In this document: positions 1 to 11,600 of the stretch, piece by piece | Numbering within the stretch: position 1 is the stretch's first letter | How the letters are laid out: each line of letters opens with the position of its first letter | From: Chiridota heheva | Taxonomy: Eukaryota > Echinodermata > Holothuroidea > Apodida > Chiridotidae | Direction: 5' to 3' | NCBI GenBank assembly: GCA_020152595.1 | Contig: JAIGNY010002020.1 | Span: forward strand, 2,182,501-2,246,500 | Length of the DNA stretch: 64,000 nt | Program-made: the position numbers and the translations under genes | Notes under the pieces: generated by a model | What the model was told of the DNA's origin: nothing | Database searches by the model: none | Seen by the model: the letters and a program-made list of their open reading frames with translations, nothing else

Positions 1-1301
1 ACTGCAGTTACCAAAAAATCTCTCATACTGTACTGCAGTCCAAATTTAAAATCCAGGGGGACGGCACATACCTACGACTTCAGTATGGAAGTTCCCCTCT
101 CCCCGGGGAATATATAATTTTCCCCACATTTCTGCATATACGGGTGATGAGATGGAGAAATTTACTGAGGCGAAAACGTAAGTCCAAAATACCAACCCCC
201 TGGTATGGTACAGTGGTAGTGCACGCGTACACATACGCAGACAATGTATGCGCGATATCGTGTAATCATTTGTTGTCGTACATCGATTTCATGGGGCTTG
301 TTAACACAATTTCAGTTAAAGCATGCCTACGGAATTTCTGATATTGTAATCAACCTTCTATAATTTGCGAAGGCTGTTTCAGACAAAGATACAGATAACA
401 GTATTTGACAGTTTCAAATTGAATTAAAACAATAACGAAGCTGCTGTTTAGGGCAGGGCGATTCTCAGCTTAGCACGTTACAAGGGACAACAAAATAAAA
501 CTTGAGCAAGGTTTACCTTGCCTAACCAACTCATCTTGCACAATCGCTTAACACTAGGCTTAGCGCCTCTTGGGTAAGTTCCATTTGATTTAGTAAATAC
601 TATTAGTGTTTCGTATTTGCTTGGGATTTTGTTATAGAATTATGTAAGAAAGTTAATGATTAAGTATAAGGCAATAAAATTCATTTTATTGTAGGCCTAA
701 GTGTTGTTTAATTTATTCTTTAATCTAAAGTAAAAAATAATTTTTTTAGGTAGCCTAGGCTAGGCCTAATTTGTTTACAAAATAATTCACGTCTAAATAA
801 TACTAAATTCACCCCTTTATGGTTTTGATATGGACCAAGTGTTGTCTAAGAATGTTTTGAATAGAAAATACATTTTGGAACCTTCTTTTGAAGGAAATCT
901 TCATCATATTGAGGAACATAAATTGGAAGTATTTCGTTGAAGCAGCCCGAATACACAGGTGTTCCTAACGTTATGGCAAGCTATATGCTTACTATATAGA
1001 CCTATATAAAGAAAGTTGGGACTCTTTCTAGCGCGACTTTCGAACCGTATATAGAAATTCCTTTTTTTGACCACTCGCGAATCTCAATTACACTTTTTTA
1101 CGCTACTCACATTTGCTGGAGACTTCCTTCTTCGCGTATAACTTAAGCCACAGTATTTGTTAGTTTTTTTCCGATTAGATGTACAAACGATGAATTTTCT
1201 ACCAAATTATTGTCAAGACAGTCTATCTGCCCAACAATTTGCTGCAAACCAAAGAAACGTTGCGATGGCGTCATAAAGAATAATATATATACAGGCCTAT
1301 T
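1..1301. other. Noncoding flank, no gene recognised
   Basis: AT-rich sequence with only short ORFs that look random. I see no conserved protein, RNA gene or clear repeat boundary. It may hold the promoter or a noncoding first exon of SRRM2, but nothing here shows that. Confidence 0.5.
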
Positions 1302-1304
1302 GGC

Positions 1305-1369
<65 letters not shown>

Positions 1370-1382
1370 TATATATATACAT

Positions 1383-1413
<31 letters not shown>

Positions 1414-1418
1414 CATAT
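1302..1418. repeat. (AT)n microsatellite
   Basis: A nearly pure AT dinucleotide run of about 57 bases, then interrupted AT/TATA runs. It abuts the start of a hAT-like element. Small palindromic flank: ACAGGCC...GGCCTGT. Confidence 0.95.
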
Positions 1419-1429
1419 AACATTAGGAA

Positions 1430-2433
1430 CAGTGTTCGACAAATCGATCAAAATTCTACTTCCCCGTCCGGCAGTAAGCTGCTAAAGTTTGGTTGCCTGG
1501 GCGTCAAATCAACTTGTCCGGAAGCACAAGTGGGGATTCCTCGATTGTATTTAGCACCTACACTAACGTTAATGCCAGGCCGTATGAAGAAAATATTAAC
1601 ATTTTATAAACGGTTACTTATCACAAATGGAATGATATATGAGCTATTTGAGTGAATTGTCATGTATTAAACAGCTGTTTGTGTCTTAATGTACATGAAA
1701 TATTGTTCAAAATTGTTAAATAATCTTTGCAACAGAAAAAAGAAAATGGAACCCTTACCGTAGCATCTGTGTTTCTTTCACTTGTGTCACTCATACACAT
1801 ACTGCACAGTAATTCTAGTTACATATACGGGGAACAGAATTTTAACATGTAAATCAGATTATCAGACACACACGTGTGTACCCACATTGAAAGGGTCCCA
1901 ACTCCCGGAATGAACCTATCATGTCAACCGTTCCCAAAAACCCAAGCAAAATGTTTATGTGTTTATGCAAATAGTCTGCTGGCCAGGGCTTATGCTGATC
2001 ACAAGTGAAAACAAGTTACAACACGTGCGTTTAGTGCACTGTTGTACAGCCTGCTGTTGTATGTACTGTATATACCGTAGTGTAACGCAGGACATTAACA
2101 TTCCGTACTGAACTAACGTTATGTTATGCGTGAAAGATTGAAAACGTGTGTGATACAATAACATGTACGAACTACGAAGGTTATCGTATCGCTGAGGAAT
2201 GTGATGGTTACATTTCTAGATTTTCACCTTGGTTTGTCTCGCTTTTGACAATCACTTTTTAGGACAGTGTGACGTTTAAAAAAGTACCATAGTTTGCATC
2301 ATATTTAAATTCTAAAGGGTCACTTGTAGGTGAAAAAGTAGTTGCCGGCGGGCAGGTCACTTTGACAATCCACTTGCCCGGAAATGAGTTTTGGTTGCCC
2401 CGGGGGTCTGAACAGGCGATTTGTCGAACGCTG
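1430..2433. mobile_element. Non-autonomous hAT-like element, CAGTGTTCGAC family
   Basis: About 1.0 kb bounded by terminal inverted repeats CAGTGTTCGACAAATCG and its near-complement (16 of 17 match), fitting the hAT end consensus YARNG. The flanking 8-mers ATTAGGAA (1422-1429) and GTTAGGAA (2434-2441) differ at one base, consistent with an aged 8-bp target duplication. No transposase is visible inside. Confidence 0.75.
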
Positions 2434-2441
2434 GTTAGGAA

Positions 2442-3671
2442 CACCTAGAACAATGGGAACAGAGATATCACAATAATCGATATGTCATGAAAGCACTATT
2501 TGTAACTCATACCAGTTTTGTAACTCAAACCGGTTTTGTAAAACCGTGGTTTCGGTTTGATTCATGTTTAATAAAATTTAGAAAATGAAAGTACTAAAAA
2601 AACAAATCACTGTAAAAAGATTTAAGAAAGATCTTAAAAATTGGTTTATTTTAATATAAACAAAGTTTTTTAAGTATCTTGATATTTTTGTGAATATATG
2701 TGATATTTATGCAGATTACATTAATAATACAATTAAGAATGTTTAAAATGCATAGTCATAAATATTTACATGTAGCTGTAATAACAGGCTGGAATTCGCT
2801 TATGTCTCTTTGTGCCTTCTTTTTGTGCTAATATTTCCACAAACACAACAACTGTACCTTCATTACTTTATAATCCCTTTTATCTTAAGTCCTTAACATT
2901 CTCTCCTGAGTCCTTTTGTCTTGTAAAATACTTTGTTAATCCATTATAAATCCCGGCGATGACAATATCGTAAATTGCAAGACCATTCACTCATAAATTC
3001 ACAACCAACCCTGCCCTACTTGCACTGTGCAAGACTACATTAACTATAAGTTACAACACATTTTGTATGGGCACGACGGCCCTTGGATATAAAACTTATG
3101 AACGGGTATCATGACTCATGAGCATAACTTCTGCACATAGTAAGTAGGAAAGTGGCGTCATTGGTCAAAAAACTTTCCTTTGTAACTTTATTCTCACTGT
3201 ATGTAAATCAGCGCAAGGGGTGATTTTTTCCCATGCACCAAGTAACAACAAGTTAGCGGGTTTTATATCTTTTTCATTTGCCGATAAGGGCTGATAATTT
3301 GTTCCTTGACACTGTATTGTATTTTAAAAGTTTTTAAAGTTTTAATCTGGGAAAAACTGTCGCTATAATTTGCATAGTTTAGAGGAGTGAAATTGCATGA
3401 TCGTTATGGAATAACAAGATACAAAACAATCATAAATTATCCCTATATATATATATTTGATTCATAAATAGATCGCAAGAGAAAATAACCATTCATTTCC
3501 TCAAAAAGTTTCTATTCCTTTCCGATCTCATTTTCATGTGTAAAATAAACTTTTGAACAACTGTCCTCGTCAAAATTGTTCAGATTGAAAAAGAACCAAG
3601 GATTTAATTAAGCTTGCATGGTTTTGCTCTGATGTGAAACAAGTTGGTTTTTAAAACAGGGGTAAACAAGT
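2442..3671. other. Noncoding upstream sequence
   Basis: AT-rich, no gene or clear repeat boundary recognised; a short TATATATAT run lies near 3444-3460. Confidence 0.45.
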
Positions 3672-3679
3672 GTGTAAAG

Positions 3680-4689
3680 TAGAGCTGTGAGCATTTAGGG
3701 ATTTTAGTAAACGTGTACACGCCAAAACAAGCGAGCGTGTATCGTTTACACGCGTTTAGTACTGTAATTTAAAAAGAAATTTACTCCAAATTTACGATGC
3801 AAATTAAAAAAAAGCGCAACCAGTATGAAAAAAGTATTGACTGCATTGCCCAAATAGACGCTCGAGTTTTGCTTTCCAAATCGTAAAAAGTTTACTTACA
3901 GTATAAATCATTATTTTTATGGAAAATATGCATGGAAATTTAGTTTAGAAAGAACAGATAACTTCCTTTCAATGTCATTTAAACTTTTTTTGCCTTACTT
4001 GCTACGGCTTTCAAAGTTTAACTGTGAAAATCTTGCATACTATGATACCTCTCTGTAAAACATTTCAAAACTACACCACCGAAAGCTCTGAAATATCAGT
4101 CCTCCTAAAAAATCTAGAATTTCAGCTCTGTCAAAACCCTTTTATGTTTGTTTATTTTGCAATATTTTTTCTTTCTTGCAAAATTGATTTGACTCATCAG
4201 GTAATATTTACACCTAAATGCACTGATTGTTACGATTGAAGTAATTTGACTGCATTTGTTGGTCGATTTAAGAGCTTGTAAAACGGGCCTTGATTGAGTG
4301 GGATTTTCCTAAAGCCTTATTAAGTATGGCCTAGGCCTATTGTTAGTTTCACTGTTTACTGCTGCACATTCGCGGTTCCTTTTACAAGTTAGTTAACTCA
4401 AATTTCGGCGAAATCAAAGTGCAAAATATCCCCATTCATAGGTGATTACTGCGCATTTGTGATTCTCACATTTAAAAAGGATTATGCTAATCGGGTTTAC
4501 AGTTTGTAAAAAGTCATTGATTGGAATTTTTTTAGCCGAATGTGTGTGTGTGTGTAATTTAAATAATGAATGATCATATCGATTTTCAACGAAAAGACTG
4601 ACTATGAAAAACGATTGCTCGCAATGAAGTATTTAGTAAACGTTTACAAGGATTTGCAAGTGTGTACACGCTAAACGGTCACAGCTCTA
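3680..4689 (-). mobile_element. Non-autonomous hAT-like element, TAGAGCTGTGA family, copy 1
   Basis: A 1010-bp element starting TAGAGCTGTGA and ending TCACAGCTCTA, flanked by a perfect 8-bp target duplication GTGTAAAG (3672-3679 and 4690-4697). It is homologous to 37052-38089 in inverted orientation. It has a short TG repeat near 4540 and no transposase. Confidence 0.88.
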
Positions 4690-4697
4690 GTGTAAAG

Positions 4698-5333
4698 TGA
4701 TTTTATATACCCCATTTTCCCCTCAAATAATGTCGATTTCACCCCTTTGTCAGTCTAGGTCTGAAAGTCATTAAACAAGTCCCCATGTCCTAAGGCAGTC
4801 ATGTAAAAAAAGTTGTGAAAAAGGCCATGTCCACAGGTCATCTATATGCCCTTATTTGCTCATGATTTCTAATTCTTAGTTATGATTTCAATTTTCTTTC
4901 ATATAGAAAGAAACATTTGTCGCATAGTTGTAAAACAGGTAAATTAAGCCTCTAAATGCATCATCTAATGGTATGATGCTAGCCATCGTATACTTGATCA
5001 CGCAGTACAATTGTTGCTGATTTGCGTATAACCTACGGCGGGAAAATCTTACAATTCAGATCCCACCCACTTGATAATCAACATTTCTTCGAAACATTAA
5101 CCATGGCCAGACTGTGGCTTCTATTTAAAAAAAAAAAAATTCAACCAAATTTCCGTATATAGCCTACTGATCTTGAAAGCTCTTTCTTGTTCACTTCTAT
5201 TAGTATTAGCTGTGTTTTCTGCCTGTGTTAGTAGATCATCCATGAGATACGCGTATGGGTTCTTAACATTCTTCTAACAATCTGGTTTTGCCTGTGCTAA
5301 TATCATTATTAATGATTTTTTTTCTGCCTGCAG
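4698..5333. other. Noncoding sequence upstream of the SRRM2 start
   Basis: No gene seen. It ends in the probable 3' splice site that precedes the 5' UTR segment. Confidence 0.45.
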
Positions 5334-5389
5334 GTAGAGCAGTAAAGGTTTGTTACACAAATTGTGTAGAGCTGGTGTTTATTTGAGCC
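5334..5389 (+). other. SRRM2 5' UTR segment after a probable intron acceptor
   Basis: A pyrimidine-rich run ending in CTGCAG (to 5333) looks like a 3' splice site. It suggests that the start codon lies in the second exon and that a noncoding first exon sits upstream, which I could not place. The start context is gagccATGt, and the ATG at 5390 begins the conserved MYNG motif. Confidence 0.5.
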
Positions 5390-5628
5390 ATGTACAACGG
5401 TGTGGGATTGGCCACAGCACGTGGTAGCGGGACAAATGGCTTTGTGCAACGCAACTTTGCTCAGGTTAGGAACATCAAAGAGAAAGTGGATTACAAATCA
5501 GAGGAAGCCATCAGGAAAACAGAGGCACTCCTCCACCGACCTCCTAATCAGGATATACTGGCACATGAGCGAAAACGCCAGGTGGAAATTAAGTGTTTTG
5601 AAATGCGAGAACTGTTGGAAGAACAGGG
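5390..5628 (+). CDS. SRRM2: SRRM2 coding exon 1
   Basis: Encodes residues 1-79 plus two bases of codon 80. It holds the MYNG...GSGTNG N-terminal motif and the first half of the cwf21 helical region (HERKRQVEIKCFEMRELLEEQ). The donor is GG|GTAGGT; reading on gives a stop at once. The intron is phase 2. Confidence 0.93.
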
Positions 5629-8600
5629 GTAGGTTCTAAGAAACTACTATATATTGTTTTAATGTTTTGCAGGAGGGCATAAGGACTTGACCTAATAGTT
5701 TGTGCCTGGAATGAAATGGGTCACATTCTCTTGCATCCAGAATAAGTTCCTCAAAAGTTAATTAATGTTGCTGAATTTTCCACAGTAGATTATTGCATGG
5801 TCAACAACCACTTGTAAGATAGCTGGTTGTTAGTTGATCAGCCAGGATTTAAGATGCAACTATCTTAAGTGATAATTGTTTCAACATTTGATGATTTTGT
5901 AACTTTTCGAGCAGCATATTTGTGTAATCACTCAGTTAATGGCTTTTTTTTCAGTTGAATATATTGTTTGTTTGCTGTAACATACGTTGTTCAAAAAAGT
6001 TGGGTTGGTAGTTAGGCAAACATTTTTCTACTCAATGAATGATTTTCTGTATACCTTTTATACACAAGAAAAACCCATTTAAGACGAAGGAAAAAATTAT
6101 TCGAGTAGATCTGTATTTTGTTTGGTACAGTAGGTAGGGTTACAGCGAGTGAACACGTTTTTAAGCATGGCCTTATATAACAAGGGGTTAATACATGTGC
6201 ATTTTGGTGTCTTCTTTTCATCTGCATGAGTAGTGCAACCATGGTAGTAACATAAATTATCCCTCCACAGACCACATACTTCATTTTCTGTTAGCGTTTC
6301 CTTTCTGCCCCACTTGTAACACCGATCTCTCCATCAAGCATATCTTTGAACCTATCCCTTATAACAGAACTCTAGATCTCTTCTCTCCTCACTACCCTTA
6401 ATATTGGACCTTTTCAAAAACAATTCTTCCTCAAGCATCATCAACTTCCTTCTCAACAACAATCTCTTCCACCACATATACTGTAACTCCCCCTCCCTTC
6501 CCTTTCTACACCTAACCTTACATACCCCTTTTTTTTTTTTTTGCTTTTCCTTCTATTTCCCTTACAAACCTTCTATCTCCTCACTATCCTAACTCTTACA
6601 CCATAATTTATTAACACCCTCTTGGCACATTTGATTCTGACTGTCGTGGTGCCGTTAAACATCAACAAACCAAACCAAACCTTTCTGCCAACCTCTCACA
6701 TTGTCAAGCATGTTTCAAGTGCTTAGCTCTTTAACTTAACTATTCTCAGGATTCATCCAGTGTGAGTCAAAGGCTTGAATATGAAGTTGCAGTGTTAAAG
6801 GTCTACAGACATGTTAAGGCAACATTAGCTGAATGGTTTTAGAATTCATTAGAAACCATGGTAATGGCAAAAATTCAAAATGGAGTTTGTTTAAAAACTT
6901 TAGGTTGTCCATTATATCTATCATGACATGATGAATCTCTTCCACCTCTCACAGTCCAACAGTAGCTTCCTCAGTTCCTCCTCACTTGCCCCAGTGTCTT
7001 CTATTAATTTCTTCAGTGCATTGTGAGGGTGTTCATTCCTTCGCTTAACATTATTAGGCTCCCATAGTGCAGAGTTTATCTTGGTGGCTCATTGTGGCGC
7101 ATTAAATCACTAGCTTTTACACAAAAAAATCATGAATCAATATGCAAATTTGTATGTAAATTTGAGAGATGTATGATTGGTTTTCGATAATCAATCTTTT
7201 CAATTCTTTTTGATCTTATTGAATTATGAATTCTTTTAAAGGGTGCAGCAAGTTCTGACCAAACCTTTGAGTCTTTACCATAAACCCAATCATATTGTAG
7301 CAGGAATACGCTTTCTCATAATTTTCATGACTGAGATTTAGGAAAGAAATTAAAAGATTTACACAAAAGTTTTGATCATTCACATCCAGTCATATATCAC
7401 AATTTTAGCATGGCTTGATTTTTTTTAATACTTTTTCTGCTATTTACAAAATCTGATCTCCTTAACCCTTACTCTACCACGCGGCAGTAGTATCCTTGTT
7501 TTCAAACCACCTTTTTACCACAGTCCTATAAGAGTAATCTTGGTATCATTTTAAAGTACTCGGATATTTCTTTCACAAAATGAAACTTTTTTATAGGGGT
7601 CATATTACATAAATTTTAGAAAAAGTACATCGAAAAAGGGTAAAACTCAATAATTGCTAAAAAAATTCATTTTTTTATTTTTCTCTTTACATCTTACGAT
7701 AATTTCAAGATCACATTTTTGCTTCAAAATCAAACACGCAAGTCCTAAGACATGATAGTATTGGTTTCTGGTATAATTTTTATAATCCCTACGTCCAATC
7801 TTTTGTTCTGGAGAGATTTCTTCAAAATTTCATGAATTTCTGCCATTTTTGACCCGTTTTTTTCAAAATATCGTGTAACCCAAACCTTACATCACACATG
7901 CTTTGTGGAACCGCCGTTCGAAAGCGCTTGAAATTTCCTTTCATTTGATATATAAATAAAGGCATACCCCCCTCTATTTAGAAGCTATCCTATAAGAACA
8001 AAATTACACCTCTCCAATTTGAACGACCACGTGGCGCAGAGGAAATGTACGCGACTAGCGTCTGAAGCGCTCGGGTTCGAGTCTCGCCGTGGCCACTGCG
8101 TAATTATTTTTCTGCTGCAGCTTTCAGGGGACGTTTGACTTTTATCATTTTTGATGTGTTTTCATCTTTCCTTTCTTTCTAAAAATTATAGATTAGTATC
8201 ATTGGAAAGGAAATTTCAAAAACAATCTAAATATGTAACACAAATCTCTGTTTTCAATACTGACAAGAAGTTATACTTCTGCAAAGATTGACCATTTGTT
8301 GACCAAATTTAGCCAAAAATTGCTTAATTTGCATAATTTTGTCCAATATTTCCTAAATTGGTTTTTATTACTCAAAAGATAAATATCTTAGCATCTATTC
8401 CAACCAAACTTGTAAGGAAAGAAAATGAAAGGAAAATTGTCAAAAATGCATATGAAAAAAAGTTACGAAAATTGGGGTCGCTATTTTTAAAGCCCTGGTA
8501 GAGTAAGGATTAAATTGTAAAGCTCTGAATTTGACCAAATTTGACCAAATTTCCATCTGTCCATAGACCTAAAGCACCTAAATGATATCTCAGATAGCAT

Positions 8601-11600
8601 TGGAAAATATTCCTATTCAAATACAAAATCTGTGTATGCAGTTCAATAGCATGCTCTTATACTTTTTGAAAATGTATGGTACTTTTGTAGTCAATTAGTA
8701 TTATTGACTTTGTTTGCAAATTGCAGTTCATCATGCAACATCAACAAACTTACTATAAAAATTTCAATAAATGGATTGTCTGCACCTGATGCAAAAGTGA
8801 TGGAAAGAGTACACTGGGTTTTGAGTTATGTTGGGCATATGATTCTGTTTCTGTACTGTATATAAGTTATTTTAGCATATAATAGAGTAATGGATAATGT
8901 TTTAATCAATTGAGAAGAAGACCTCAGTGGAAGATGTTTAAAATACTGTATCTATATATCATTGTAGACAGACAGAGGAAGAATGCAACAGACAAGTTGG
9001 TGCCTTCAGGAAGATGCTCATGGAAAAGGAGGGGGTTCAAGATGACGAGCCAGTGGGCAAGACAAAGTAAGATTTAAGAGATAAGATACTATTCATTAAT
9101 AGTGCAAGTATATAAAGGTACCAATTAATTAGGTGTACAGTAGCAGTAAGTTAAGCTGCAAGGGGTAGATAAGGTGAAGTGATGGGCTAGGTATATAATA
9201 TAATGAACTATGAAGCTCTATGGACAGGCACAACTGTTTCCTGTTCAACCACTCACCAAAAGATTCTGAGTTGAATATTCTTTAAATTTTGAAAATAGCA
9301 AGTCTAGTTTTCAAGTTATGAGTAATAAAAGTTTGAAAGTGGTTGATATTTAAAAAAAATATATGAACAGGAAAACACCTCAAAATGCTTTAGTTTTTCT
9401 TTTGTTAATTTCAGACCTTGTAAATGTTGAAAATATTTTCTCCAGCTGGATTTTGGTTGGGTGTATAGTAAAGATCAAATCCTCTTCATTAGATATATCT
9501 TCTCTTTTTCAAGAAAAATGGCAGAGGGATAAAAAACAATGGAACTACATAAGAAAATAGAGACAGTCCTCTTCATACATCACAAGAGTAACACAAAAAT
9601 TTGCATATTTGCAATCAAATCTTCAAAAAGCTGTAACCTGGCCAATTTTTATTCTATTTTGATGATTGTTTTTTGCTTTCTTTGTGGTTTTCTGTGGATT
9701 TTATATTGATTTAGTTAATGTTACCTCTACCTTTAAAGTTTGCATTTTAATTCAGTTTTCGACCTTTGATACTTTGAACAAACCATTGTTAAATGTTTTA
9801 GTAATGTTTAGTGCAGCCATATTTTTATACTTCTGTATATGCTTACCTAAAGAAATAGATAGCTCCCCAAAACACTGTGTCACCTATTCTGGTCGGCATC
9901 ATCCGTGCTCTGTGGATAGGTTTGTTTGCTGTACATAAATTGTGAAACATTTTCTGTGTGATGAAAAAGTGTAAAAGGGCAACTGATTTTGATTTTTGTC
10001 AGATAAATTCTTGTTAAGCTTGGGTGATATATGATATTTTTTGATATTAACCCATATCAATATGGTCGATATTGAGTTCAAGGGTCATATTAATATTATG
10101 TTTTTCACCGATATTGTACTATACATGAATTAATTATGAAGTTAACATGACTACCAAACATGCACCTTTCTCACTATACAGCTACAAATAGTTTGTAATT
10201 TGCAATAATATCAAAGTTGCAGGCAGTCAATAATGTTAAGAGTTGATTAAGTCATCAAAATTTTAATAAATATTTCCAAAAATTATGTTCCACAGGCAGG
10301 AAGTACTTAAATTGGACATACAGTACTGTACTCTGTATGTATATGTACTGTACAGGCCGCTATGGACATTGCACAATATTACAAGTTAATTTTTATGATT
10401 TGTGATGGTTGAGCATTTGCATTGAATGAGATTTTGAATCCTTTAAACATCACGTCTTAATTCCTTAAAGAAAAACAGAATCCTCAAATTGATGTGGAAA
10501 AGCCCTTAATTGACACCTGAAAGTAGATTTTATCCTCAAATCTAAAAGATTTCATCCTTAAAACTACAAAATATTTCCAACTTATTTGTCCATTCACACA
10601 TCAGACTTTCTGTACAGTATGCATCACAAGTGCAACAGTGTGTAGATTTCTGAGTCCGCTCGTCCGATTTGCAGTAGCAGAGGACATTTTTATATATTTC
10701 TTTAAGGACTTCTGAATGCCCAAGTCTATATATACAAATTTACTCTAGGTTAGACCTTACCTTCCATGCTATAAATATGTAATCTGGTCCATGACCTGAT
10801 TTTAACGCACTTCTAACCAACCTTAAAAACGTAGTTACCAGCCCAGCTCTAATAACCCTCTAATAACCCTCAGTTCTTTTCAGCGCATTCTTATCACAAC
10901 ATCACTGGAACTGGTCTAAAGATTTTTGCTGAAATTTACACCTTTTTTAACAATTTTCTCTTCTGCAGCTCCACTGCACTGGTTTTTATACAGTTTCACC
11001 TTTGCTGTTTACCTTTAGGAGTTTTTTGGGATTAGACAAGGTAGCCGATATGGGAATTCTTCGATCCGACTCGCAGGGTTTTCCCATTAAGCTTACTTTT
11101 AGGGTGTTTTTACTTCCATCCGTACAAAGCGGGTGGCTAGTTTGAGAGTCCCACTCTCGAGGCGGGTGTTTTAGTCTATAGAGCACCTAGTGTGCCTGTT
11201 AAGAGGACCCCTTTCCCTTGGCTTTGAGTGTATTCACCCTAAGCCTGCCCTACCACGAGGATAGCTTAGCGTTATACTATGCATTGTATTAACATGTTAG
11301 GATATCTTCAATACAGGTTCTCGTATGCATTAGGCCAACTTCTCTGTTCGATGTTGGTGCATGCGCAGGAGGTCGTAGTATCCACAGGGTAAGCAGGGAG
11401 TCAGCTTCTTTCAGCTCCAAGGAGCTACAGTTAGTACAAGAGAGCCTATATATTCTTTTATGTTACATTGCGATTCGTGACTTCATTTTTCTTACTTATA
11501 CTTAAGACAAAGTTTTTAATTAATAAGCTTGATTTATGGGTGCTGGAGAGACCATGTGTAGGTCTCCCTGGCATCCCCCTTTCAGGAAAATTAACTTGTT

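Noticed and set aside
8025..8094. Functional tRNA gene
   Set aside because: The base before the anticodon is C, the T-stem has a mismatch, and the sequence is embedded in a transposon; called tRNA-like only.
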